Source: a bacterium
Lineage (GTDB): Bacteria; T1Sed10-126
Direction: 5' to 3'
DNA: 17,861 bases
NCBI GenBank assembly: GCA_003557545.1
Contig: PWOD01000183.1
Location: 1 to 17,861 of the forward strand
Shown here: piece by piece, positions 7,628-14,484 of the stretch
Layout: every line of letters begins with the position of its first letter
Numbering within the stretch: the first letter of the stretch is position 1
The notes under the pieces: model-generated
Told to the model about the DNA's origin: nothing
Databases searched by the model: none
What the model saw: the letters and a program-made list of their open reading frames with translations, nothing else
Program-made: the position numbers and the translations under genes

Positions 7628-8629
7628 TCAACTATAACTGCTGCTGGGTCGAGATTTTAAAACCGGCCAGAACTGTTTCATTGTTAGAAGAGTTACGAAA
7701 CCTGAAATCAGCAGTGGAAACCAGAAGGTAACTGTACGGGAAACCAGTACTGTTCCCAACCCCTGCGAAGAGGAATATCCATTCAATACAAACAACATAA
7801 CTACAACAGATTCATAGCTACCCAGACCGCCCGGAAATAAAGGAACCATACTAACAAGATAAGCGGCATAAGTAACAAGCATAATAAAGAAAATATTGAG
7901 TTCAATATTAAGCAGTCGCGCAGCAATATAAAGTTTCAAAGGATAAAACAGCCAGATTAAAAAACTGATAGTGAACAGCCTGAATAACTGACCGGGTGCC
8001 AGGAGTTCCAGGGCCTGCTGGTAAGCCCGTATAAGAAACTGTTTAATTATCATCAGTTTCTGCTGAACTAATGAATAAGATTGATCGTTTTTATCGGAAA
8101 GGGCCTCATCGTATCCAGCGGCAAAATATCTACCAGCCCAAAACAGGGCCAGTAGAGAGAAGATAAAGAATGAAACCAAATAAAAAAATTGCCGGGGCAC
8201 TGAATAATAAAATGCACCAGACGTAAAAACTAACAAACAGAGAATAACCAGGGGAACAATAGAAATAAATTTTTGAGCCAGCAATACACCTACCACCCGT
8301 TTATAGCCCTGTTTAACCTGCTGTTCCAAAAGATATGTCCTGACTGCCTCACCACCAAATTTTACCGAGGGGGTAACACTTTCAACAAAACTTGAAATCA
8401 AAGATATTTTAGCAACAGTTAGATAACCCAGAGGACTACCACTGGACTCCAGGAGGCTATACCAGATGTAGTACTGCAGCGACAGGGTGAACAGCTGTAA
8501 TCCCAACAAAAATAGGAACAGCGGATTACCAAGCTGATCAACTACCGTAAGCAACTGCTGTGGGCCGGCCAAATAGATTAAAACTAATATCACAGACAGT
8601 CCAAAAAACCAACCAATAATATGCTTCAT
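7628..8629 (-). CDS. Lysylphosphatidylglycerol synthase TM region / UPF0104 family membrane protein
   Basis: The 333-residue protein is almost wholly made of membrane helices (roughly eight) and matches the UPF0104/LPG_synthase_TM family (PF03706), the flippase-like half of MprF and related stand-alone proteins. The motif FVESVTPSVKFGGEAVRTYLL (in full, residues about 80-100 of the protein) and PLFPGGLGSYE in the C-terminal half are characteristic. No LPG-synthase catalytic domain is attached, so aminoacylation of lipids is not implied. I chose the ATG at 8627-8629, 12 bases after an AGGAGAG site, over a TTG 11 codons upstream. It lies between two paralogous methyltransferases, so it may move or anchor a lipid or membrane product they modify; that is inference from context only. 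Confidence 0.87.
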   Translation of the reverse strand: MKHIIGWFFGLSVILVLIYLAGPQQLLTVVDQLGNPLFLFLLGLQLFTLSLQYYIWYSLLESSGSPLGYLTVAKISLISSFVESVTPSVKFGGEAVRTYLLEQQVKQGYKRVVGVLLAQKFISIVPLVILCLLVFTSGAFYYSVPRQFFYLVSFFIFSLLALFWAGRYFAAGYDEALSDKNDQSYSLVQQKLMIIKQFLIRAYQQALELLAPGQLFRLFTISFLIWLFYPLKLYIAARLLNIELNIFFIMLVTYAAYLVSMVPLFPGGLGSYESVVVMLFVLNGYSSSQGLGTVLVSRTVTFWFPLLISGFVTLLTMKQFWPVLKSRPSSSYS

Positions 8630-8677
8630 AAGAAGTTCATACTCTCCTGAATAAAATATCAACCTTAAAATTTCTAG

Positions 8678-8693
8678 CCGGTAAGAAAACCGG
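8678..8693. other. Small inverted repeat upstream of the UPF0104-family gene
   Basis: CCGGT at 8678-8682 and ACCGG at 8689-8693 flank a six-base loop, about 50 bases before the chosen start. It could be a leader hairpin or a protein binding site. No T-run follows in either direction. Confidence 0.35.
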
Positions 8694-8721
8694 AATTAAA
8701 AACAAAAAACTCCTGAACCCT

Positions 8722-8752
8722 AAAAAGCCAGCTTGCACGACCAAAAATGGCT
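8722..8752 (-). terminator. Weak terminator or attenuator between the small methyltransferase and UPF0104 genes
   Basis: On the minus strand AGCCA (8752-8748) can pair with TGGCT (8730-8726), followed directly by a run of T residues (AAAAA on the plus strand at 8722-8726). The stem is only five pairs with a 17-base loop, so termination would be partial at best and could lower expression of the downstream iron genes relative to the methyltransferase. Confidence 0.3.
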
Positions 8753-8794
8753 CTAACAGTTTAAAAAACTTCAGCGATATTATTAATTCACAAC

Positions 8795-9343
8795 TCACGC
8801 TGCCGTTAAATAAAGCACAGAACGATCAAAGGTTTTCATCGATTGCTCAACGCAGGCGGCCGGCGAAGGGGTCGAAGGAATATTGTCGTAATAGGCTTTG
8901 AAATCTGAACTGGGACAACGAAAAACAAGACGCTTTCTACCAGCAGATAGATCAACGAGATTATTAAATATAGCCAGTTTGGGCGCAGCCTGCAAAGCTA
9001 CAATCGAAACATCAAAATCGGAAAATTTTATCTCATGGCCCAGACCCTGAAAGAGATTTATTTTTCCATTCAGATCCCATCTTTCTACCTGTTTACGGGC
9101 TTTTTTCAGGGCAAAAGAATCCCCGTCAATTGCTGTTACTGAACAGCCAGTTTGTTCCACCAGTAACCTGGCTGTAAAAGGTACTGCTCCACAGCCAATA
9201 TTTAAAACTCGATCGGTCCGGGTAACTGAAGCCAGCTCAATTTCACGACGGACCACTTCCGAATAGATCCCGGAATAATATTTTGTAAACCAGGGCAAAT
9301 AACTAAGTCCCTTTTCAAACTTTGCAACAACCTGCGGTATCAT
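8795..9343 (-). CDS. Small class I SAM-dependent methyltransferase, paralogue of the FeoA-fused one
   Basis: The 182-residue protein contains the SAM loop RVLNIGCGAVPFT, the acidic strand end VTAIDGD, and a late strand RLVFRCP. Along its length it aligns with residues 34-210 of the methyltransferase-FeoA protein: shared features include an EK-x3-Y-x-P-x-F start, the string REIELA, the GCGA-x-P-x-T loop, LVE followed by GC-x-VTA, and ARK. It lacks the FeoA domain. I chose the ATG at 9341-9343 over one five codons upstream because GGGGGAG (9351-9357) is well placed for it. It is the first gene of the cluster that leads to feoB, with a candidate promoter just upstream. G-x-G-x-x-P-x-T loops also occur in nicotianamine synthase-like enzymes; a metal-ligand product is speculative, and the substrate is unknown. 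Confidence 0.8.
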   Translation of the reverse strand: MIPQVVAKFEKGLSYLPWFTKYYSGIYSEVVRREIELASVTRTDRVLNIGCGAVPFTARLLVEQTGCSVTAIDGDSFALKKARKQVERWDLNGKINLFQGLGHEIKFSDFDVSIVALQAAPKLAIFNNLVDLSAGRKRLVFRCPSSDFKAYYDNIPSTPSPAACVEQSMKTFDRSVLYLTAA

Positions 9344-9379
9344 TACAAACTCCCCCATCGTTATAATTAAACTTCAATA

Positions 9380-9409
9380 ACTATAACAAAGTTTTGGGGT
9401 GTTTGTAAA
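9380..9409 (-). promoter_or_regulatory. Candidate promoter for the methyltransferase-feo cluster
   Basis: On the minus strand TTTACA (9409-9404) and TATAGT (9385-9380) are 18 bases apart, close to the sigma-70-type consensus, and lie about 37 bases before the ATG at 9343. They fall in the 77-base gap after thiC. I saw no recognisable Fur-type box here. Confidence 0.5.
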
Positions 9410-9420
9410 GTTAAACGCAA

Positions 9421-10707
9421 CTAATTTTTTTGAACCGAACTGTTTTTAACGGCACACCAATCAGCCCCACACATCGAACAGTGTTGATCGTCCGATGACG
9501 GATCGGCCGAACTAAGATCGATGATTTTTTCCGGTTCATAACAGTATTTAAGCTGGCGCTTCCAATCAAGCGCCGCGCGGGCTCGAGAAAGCTCATGATC
9601 CAAACTATCCACGCCGGGAATTTCCCGAGCAATATCAGCTGCATGGGCAGCAATCTTAAAAGCAGCGCAACCCTCTTTCACAGCAGCTTCATCAGGTAAG
9701 CAAAGATGTTCAGTAGGAGTTACGTAGCAAAGTAAGGCAGCCCCATGACGAGCAGCTTCCGTCGCTCCGATAGCCCCGGTTATATGATCATATCCAGGAA
9801 AAATATCACTCACCAGGGGTCCCAGAACATAGAAAGGAGCATGGTTACAAAGCTGCTGCTGAAGCCGTACATTTTGAGCAATCTGATCAAAGGGAACGTG
9901 ACCTGGCCCTTCAACCATTACCTGTACCCCGGCTGACTGAGCCTGCTCTGTCAACTCCCCCAGAACCTCTAATTCGGCGAGTTGAGCAGCATCAGTGGCA
10001 TCAGCCAGACATCCGGGACGTAAAGCATCCCCCAATGAAATTGTCACATCATACTCGGCCAGCAAAGCAATTATTTCTGAAAAATATTGATAGAGAAAAT
10101 TTTCTTGATTATTACAACGCATCCAGCGAGCCAGTAAACTCCCCCCTCGACTAACAATTCCCCCAAGCCGTTTTTCAACAAGTGATAGATGGTCAAACAG
10201 CAAGCCTGAGTGAATGGTAAAAAAATCCACACCCTGAACTGCCTGTTTTTCCAACTCTTTAAGAAAAAGCTGAACTGTGAGATCTTCAGGAGAGCGATCC
10301 TGGACAAGTGAATAGAGCGGAACTGTACCGACCGGCACCGGGGAAGCCGAAACCATCTGTTTTCTCAACAGGGATAGATCGCCTCCAGTCGAAAGATCCA
10401 TCACAGTATCCGCACCTGCCTGCAGAGCTGCCGTCAATTTTTTCTGCTCTTCGGAAAGATCGGATGCATCGGCTGATGTGCCCAGATTAGCATTGATTTT
10501 AGTCAGGGCTCTCTCCCCTATCAAAACCGGATTTAATCCCATTTCAAGATGGAGAGGATTGGCCGGAATTATTGCCCGACCGGCAGCAATTTCAGCTGAA
10601 ATTTCTTGCGTTGTCAGATGTGATTCGCGTTCGGCAACCATTTCAACCTCAGGGGTTATCTGACCATTTCTGGCAGAGCTTAACTGAGTTTTACAAGCGG
10701 ATTTCAT
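9421..10707 (-). CDS. thiC: ThiC, phosphomethylpyrimidine synthase
   Basis: ThiC is a radical-SAM enzyme that rearranges 5-aminoimidazole ribotide to HMP phosphate, the pyrimidine half of thiamine. The 428-residue length fits the compact bacterial/archaeal form. Family marks are NPLHLEMGLNPVLIGE (the conserved N-terminal GxxxxVNANIG-like region is ALTKINANLGTS), MDLSTGGD, VGTVPLY, the region DALRPGCLADATDAAQ, MVEGPGHVP, YVTPTEHL and the C-terminal cluster motif CSMCGADWC (Cys410, Cys413, Cys418), the C-x2-C-x4-C signature of ThiC. The ATG start follows an AAGGTG site by about ten bases. It lies 101 bases behind the isochorismatase-like gene in the same direction and should be governed by the TPP riboswitch ahead of that gene. 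No other thi genes are in the window. Confidence 0.97.
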   Translation of the reverse strand: MKSACKTQLSSARNGQITPEVEMVAERESHLTTQEISAEIAAGRAIIPANPLHLEMGLNPVLIGERALTKINANLGTSADASDLSEEQKKLTAALQAGADTVMDLSTGGDLSLLRKQMVSASPVPVGTVPLYSLVQDRSPEDLTVQLFLKELEKQAVQGVDFFTIHSGLLFDHLSLVEKRLGGIVSRGGSLLARWMRCNNQENFLYQYFSEIIALLAEYDVTISLGDALRPGCLADATDAAQLAELEVLGELTEQAQSAGVQVMVEGPGHVPFDQIAQNVRLQQQLCNHAPFYVLGPLVSDIFPGYDHITGAIGATEAARHGAALLCYVTPTEHLCLPDEAAVKEGCAAFKIAAHAADIAREIPGVDSLDHELSRARAALDWKRQLKYCYEPEKIIDLSSADPSSDDQHCSMCGADWCAVKNSSVQKN

Positions 10708-10808
10708 AGGTTATCAACACCTTAAAAAATTTAATTGCTCCAGCAAAATGTTTCATATAAGTAAAGTAATTTCAAACAAACTTCTGCAACTCCCCGGTCA
10801 AGAAGCTC

Positions 10809-11318
10809 CTAAAAGAGAGTTTCTTCAAGCAACCCCCGTCTGGCCCAGCTGTGCAAACAGCTGGCATGTTCATCCTGCCGCTTTCCACAGGCCGCAACAC
10901 CCTGGGGTAATAATTTAACCGGCCAGTTGTTTTCAAGAAGATCATGCAGAGTAGCATTGACACAACGATGAGTACAAAAACCAGCTAAAAGCAGCGGACG
11001 GGGTTCAGTAAAAAACTGTTTCAGAACAAAATAACCAGTCTGCTGCTGTTTGATCAACTTCTTCCCTGCGGCAAGATGTGGATACCAGATCGAGCCGACC
11101 GGAGTAGAACAGAGCCCCGGCATATCAGTCCAACGGTGCGGATCGTAATTTGAGGCTATTCTCAAAATTTTCGGATATCCGAGGAGCTTCCTACACAGAT
11201 AAGAAAGAGCCGACTGGAAAGGAAAGATCGGACGACCGGCGCGAGCATAAATTCCGGCGGGATGGTAAAAATCAAACTGCAGATCTATTAAAACTACCCA
11301 GGGTAATGACAAAATCAT
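10809..11318 (-). CDS. Isochorismatase-family cysteine hydrolase in the TPP-riboswitch unit
   Basis: The 169-residue protein has the isochorismatase/nicotinamidase fold signature: LIDLQFDF near the start with catalytic Asp12, Lys90 in KLIKQQQTGYF, and the nucleophile Cys119 in GFCTHRCVNAT, completing the Asp-Lys-Cys triad. Members hydrolyse amides or vinyl ethers such as nicotinamide, isochorismate, N-carbamoyl compounds or ureidoacrylate. The nicotinamidase metal-site pattern (D-x-H-x-x-H) is not visible; PHRW at 60-63 sits near that region. The gene is the first one behind a TPP riboswitch and directly precedes thiC, so its reaction may belong to thiamine synthesis or salvage, for instance hydrolysis of a pyrimidine or thiazole breakdown product. 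That is inference. The ATG is only four bases after GGGAG, which the riboswitch may sequester. Confidence 0.85.
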   Translation of the reverse strand: MILSLPWVVLIDLQFDFYHPAGIYARAGRPIFPFQSALSYLCRKLLGYPKILRIASNYDPHRWTDMPGLCSTPVGSIWYPHLAAGKKLIKQQQTGYFVLKQFFTEPRPLLLAGFCTHRCVNATLHDLLENNWPVKLLPQGVAACGKRQDEHASCLHSWARRGLLEETLF

Positions 11319-11322
11319 CTAA

Positions 11323-11349
11323 CTCCCATAACAGTAAGACCACAGGGAG
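11323..11349 (-). promoter_or_regulatory. Possible ribosome-binding-site sequestering stem (riboswitch expression platform)
   Basis: On the minus strand CTCCC (11349-11345) can pair with GGGAG (11327-11323), the putative ribosome binding site of the hydrolase gene. No transcription terminator with a U-run lies between the aptamer and the gene, so control at translation initiation is the likelier mode. Confidence 0.45.
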
Positions 11350-11369
11350 CCGAAGGGTACCTATGAGGG

Positions 11370-11462
11370 TGAGAGCAATTTCCTACGCCGGTTTTAACCG
11401 GATCAGGTTCAAGGAGTATATCTCATGTTTCACAGCAGTGAAACAACCCCCATTGCTCCTGG
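11370..11462 (-). ncRNA. TPP riboswitch (THI element)
   Basis: On the minus strand the conserved TPP aptamer core is plain: ATGAGATATACTCCTTGAAC followed by CTGATCCGGTTAAAACCGG and CGTAGGAAATTG. The closing stem P1 pairs GAGCAAT (11458-11452) with ATTGCTC (11379-11373); P3 is the hairpin TTTCAC-tgct-GTGAAA; the P5 hairpin is CCGG-ttaaaa-CCGG. It lies about 50 bases before the isochorismatase-like gene, which is followed by thiC. Bound TPP would be expected to lower expression of both. Confidence 0.95.
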
Positions 11463-11483
11463 GTCATCATTTTATCTAATTTA

Positions 11484-11512
11484 ATTATCAAACATGCGCC
11501 CGACAGGCCCAA
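11484..11512 (-). promoter_or_regulatory. Candidate promoter of the TPP-riboswitch transcript
   Basis: On the minus strand GATAAT (11489-11484) is one base from the -10 consensus, with TTGGGC (11512-11507) 17 bases upstream as a poor -35. Transcription would begin just before the aptamer. Confidence 0.4.
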
Positions 11513-11584
11513 GCCTATCTAAGCTGTCCAGCTTCCAATAAATTATTTTCACTAATAGATTGTACTATCTACCCGGTTAATAAT

Positions 11585-11974
11585 TCAACCAAACAATAAC
11601 TCCATCAACACCCAAACTGATAAAAACAACCAGACAAGCCAAACCAGAGCATATTCAGACCAAAATCTATCCTGGTGAAATTTATCTTTAAAAGCTTCAA
11701 GTAGTTGTGGAGAAAAAGGCGCCATGGTAAAGGCGAACAAGAAAGATCCAAACAGCATCGAAGCATAAATCTTAACGACTGAAATTTCAATTAATAACAG
11801 ATAAAAAATTACTCCTCCCAACAGTAATAAAACCAGTTGAAGAAGCAGATTTTTACTGTGAATAAAGGTTGCCAGATTAACAGTTAGCCTGGGAAACAGC
11901 AAGAAAACAAAAAACTTTAAAATAACAAGAACAGCTAACAGTAAAGCGAAAAGCTCAATCAAACTCACAATCAT
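11585..11974 (-). CDS. Small hydrophobic membrane protein of unknown function
   Basis: The 129-residue product from the ATG at 11974 is nearly all hydrophobic and has about four membrane helices: residues about 4-26, 42-60, 64-90 and 106-127, the last ending in MELLFG. I do not recognise a family. A longer frame from 12049 would overlap the end of the TIGR03545 gene by 32 bases; I prefer the internal ATG, which begins after that gene's stop and has a modest GGGG site. It closes the run formed by the histidine kinase, TIGR03546 and TIGR03545 genes, so it may be an accessory of that membrane pair. No terminator with a U-run follows, only two small hairpins around 11500-11540. Confidence 0.6.
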   Translation of the reverse strand: MIVSLIELFALLLAVLVILKFFVFLLFPRLTVNLATFIHSKNLLLQLVLLLLGGVIFYLLLIEISVVKIYASMLFGSFLFAFTMAPFSPQLLEAFKDKFHQDRFWSEYALVWLVWLFLSVWVLMELLFG

Positions 11975-12017
11975 CAACCCCAATTTAAAAATTTGGACAA
12001 CAGTTACCTGTTCAGGG

Positions 12018-13952
12018 TTAAAACCCCCAACGCTGCCGCAGATCATCAATCTGGCGGTCTAATTTTTCGCCAGTGTGTTCCCGATAGCTTTCCTCTATAT
12101 CAATCAAACTGTCATCAATTAAAGATTCAATACGTTTTTCTAGCTGATTAAGCTTTTCACTATAGAGAGTTTCATGCCGAATAAGCTCTTGTTCAAGTTC
12201 ATTAATTTTCCCCAGATAAGCCCCTTCAAAAGCCTTTATGGCCTGCTCACGAGCATAATCTAAATCAGCCGAAAACTGCTCGCGGAGGATCTCAGTCAGC
12301 TGACTATCCAGATTAGAACTAACAGACCAGGAGCTCTGTGAATCGGTCGAACTACCGGCGGCCCGCAACTCGAGCTGATCAATCTGTCGAAAAGCATTTT
12401 TCAACCTATCAGTAACAGAGGATGACTGAGCATCGACGATAAATGAAAGATCAGTCAAATAAAAATCAAGTTCGACCGTTCTAACATCCCCCGCAGAATG
12501 AGCAGTAAATTTCATTTCCCCCCGGGCCTGCTGTATTCCCAGTTCAAGCAGATCACTATTAACAAACGGCCAATCAGTCAGATGATAATCCTCCAGCTGA
12601 ATTTCAATACTATCCCGGGGACGGGACTGGGATCGATCCAGCAGCAACTCCACCTGTAGATTTCCAATACCCCGCTCCGGAAAATTACCACTAAAATGTC
12701 CAATTGCCGGTTGCCCGACAGCAGGTGGGTAACTGGTGAAATTTAACAACTTCCCAACACCAGCTCTTCCCTTTTCAGTATCTACTGAAAAGTTTGCTTT
12801 TTGCAGCCAAAAATTAGGATATGCAGTAGAAATAGGAAAACTATAGTTCCTGCCCAGATCAGCCGGTTTAGAACTAACAGTTTTAGCTGTCTCATCATCC
12901 GAGTCCGGGCCAGTAGAATCTGGCAAATAGTCGTCAATCATAGAGAATGCCTCCACATACCAGCCAAATCGTTCATCCAGCATTTTTTTAATAATAGTTG
13001 TGCTAAAGTCGGCAAGTTCAAACTCCGGCAACTGAAATCTATCTGATAATTCTATCCGCTGTAAAGCTGCTTCATCCTGCAAACTATCCAGCTGATTTTT
13101 AAGCTGCCGGAATTTTCTCTCTGATAAACGGTAACTGTCGTTGAACTGCGATTTATAACGATTTAAATCTTCCTGTAAAAGCTGCAGCTGTCTGACAGCT
13201 CGCTGAACCTGTTGAGGAGATTCAGGGCGGGTTTGTTGAAGAGTTTTCAAATTCTGATCGATTTTCTGTAATTCAGTATCACCAGGCAAGTCTGCATATA
13301 GTTCTTCGACCAGTTGAAGATCACTCTCTAACTGCTCCTCAAAACGATCGATATCCCGGATTATTTGATGTTCTCCTACCAGTTGGTCCAACCCGGTAGT
13401 TTCATCCAACGCTGGAATAATATCAGCAAAAATCGTGCCTTCCAATTGCTCAATCGCCGCGTCAGAAAAATGAGGAGAAAAACTATCTGATGTCCAATCA
13501 ACCAACCGCTGTAACCATGAGGGTCCCGCTGCTCTATCAAGCTCCAAAATTTCACCCGGAGTAGTCCGCTCGGTAGAAAATTTAAGCTCCTCGACCGCCA
13601 GCTCCGTAATCAAAACCTTCCCCCTTAAAAGGGCATCCCAACTGAGACCAAAGGCAGTCCGGGAAAACTCAAAGGAGTTATGAGTGGGACGATTGCGATC
13701 AGTAAGTTCCAGACCATAAAGTTCCACAAGAGGTCGGCTGAATCTCAATTCGAGACGATCAATCGTTAACTCGGCCCGGGCCAGCCGGGTTCCAACTGCT
13801 TCAAGAAAGCTTTTCAGATTGGTTTCGAGAAGAAAATTTAGATAAAGAAAGAAAAGTAAAAAAACCAAACCCAGGGGCACTATAGCCCCAACTCTCAGAG
13901 AATCTTTAAATAGTTTCAAAAAACTTTTTAGTTTATCCAAATAATTTGTCAT
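12018..13952 (-). CDS. TIGR03545-family large envelope protein, AsmA-like
   Basis: The 644-residue protein has one N-terminal membrane anchor (about 19-42), followed by a segment with the AsmA-like pattern ARAELTIDRLELRFSRPLVE and GLELTDRNRPT, then a long coiled-coil stretch (about 245-305), a beta-rich middle, and a second strongly charged coiled coil at the C-terminus (about 570-640). Layout and partner gene fit TIGR03545, an uncharacterised family nearly always next to TIGR03546. Most of the protein should lie outside the cytoplasmic membrane. The start at ATG 13952 overlaps the end of the TIGR03546 gene by 20 bases, so the two are likely translated together; an in-frame extension to 14015 lies inside that gene and is rejected. 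AsmA-like proteins act in lipid traffic to the outer membrane, which suggests but does not show a similar role. Confidence 0.82.
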   Translation of the reverse strand: MTNYLDKLKSFLKLFKDSLRVGAIVPLGLVFLLFFLYLNFLLETNLKSFLEAVGTRLARAELTIDRLELRFSRPLVELYGLELTDRNRPTHNSFEFSRTAFGLSWDALLRGKVLITELAVEELKFSTERTTPGEILELDRAAGPSWLQRLVDWTSDSFSPHFSDAAIEQLEGTIFADIIPALDETTGLDQLVGEHQIIRDIDRFEEQLESDLQLVEELYADLPGDTELQKIDQNLKTLQQTRPESPQQVQRAVRQLQLLQEDLNRYKSQFNDSYRLSERKFRQLKNQLDSLQDEAALQRIELSDRFQLPEFELADFSTTIIKKMLDERFGWYVEAFSMIDDYLPDSTGPDSDDETAKTVSSKPADLGRNYSFPISTAYPNFWLQKANFSVDTEKGRAGVGKLLNFTSYPPAVGQPAIGHFSGNFPERGIGNLQVELLLDRSQSRPRDSIEIQLEDYHLTDWPFVNSDLLELGIQQARGEMKFTAHSAGDVRTVELDFYLTDLSFIVDAQSSSVTDRLKNAFRQIDQLELRAAGSSTDSQSSWSVSSNLDSQLTEILREQFSADLDYAREQAIKAFEGAYLGKINELEQELIRHETLYSEKLNQLEKRIESLIDDSLIDIEESYREHTGEKLDRQIDDLRQRWGF

Positions 13953-14463
13953 AGGTACGGTACCATTGATAAAATTTTGTTGTTTTCCAGAACTTCCAGA
14001 AATAAGTTTTTTCAAATTTTGCCACTATATAGTGACGATAATTTTCAATTAAATATAATGAAACAAAAAAGCTGACAGGGGCGATCAAGATCCCTAAAAC
14101 TCCAGCTCCCATAACTAAACTATTATAAAAACGGGTCAAAGGAAGGAGGGGAAGATTATAAAGATGACGAAACAAAGGCTGGAGTGGCTGGTTTTCAAGA
14201 ACTATTGAACCCAGAAAATGAAAAACTGGATTCAAAATAATAACTAAAAACTTAGAGAAAAATGCTGCCACAAAGGCCGCACCAATCTGGACTTTGAAAA
14301 TCACTATAATGATAATGACCAGTAATGACTGAATTGATATTACTGGCGAAAAACCAAGAATTATACCCAGAGCGATACCGGCCGCTATCTGCCGACTGCC
14401 GGTATCAGAATTGAGCAGCTTGAAAAATTTAAACAACTGTTTCAACAACAAAATTATCAACAA
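13933..14463 (-). CDS. TIGR03546-family (DUF2062-like) membrane protein
   Basis: The 176-residue protein has the segment LNSDTGSRQIAAGIALGIIL near its N-terminus followed by GFSP, the mark of TIGR03546/DUF2062-type membrane proteins, then hydrophobic stretches around residues 25-60, 63-85 and 115-140, and a basic, aromatic C-terminal tail. Its gene overlaps that of TIGR03545 by 20 bases, the conserved pairing of these two families. There is no ATG near the expected start; the frame opens at a TTG (14463) and several more TTG codons follow. Family members usually begin close to the LKQLF segment, so the true start may be the TTG at 14448 or 14445. No good ribosome binding site is visible; coupling to the upstream kinase gene, whose stop is 21 bases before, is likely. 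Confidence 0.82.
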   Translation of the reverse strand: MLIILLLKQLFKFFKLLNSDTGSRQIAAGIALGIILGFSPVISIQSLLVIIIIVIFKVQIGAAFVAAFFSKFLVIILNPVFHFLGSIVLENQPLQPLFRHLYNLPLLPLTRFYNSLVMGAGVLGILIAPVSFFVSLYLIENYRHYIVAKFEKTYFWKFWKTTKFYQWYRTYDKLFG

Positions 14464-14484
14464 CTTTCAAAATCGGATAGAAAT

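Noticed and set aside
9344-9420. Fur or other iron-responsive operator before the methyltransferase-feo cluster
   Set aside because: I looked for a Fur-like 19-base inverted repeat and saw none; only a loose repeat of AACTTT and CAAA elements, too weak to report.
11150-11479. Plus-strand frame of 109 codons across the TPP riboswitch
   Set aside because: It is antisense to the hydrolase start and the aptamer, whose conserved core explains the sequence.
12801-13046. Open plus-strand frame inside the TIGR03545 gene
   Set aside because: Shadow of a large, compositionally consistent gene; no start signal and no recognisable protein features.
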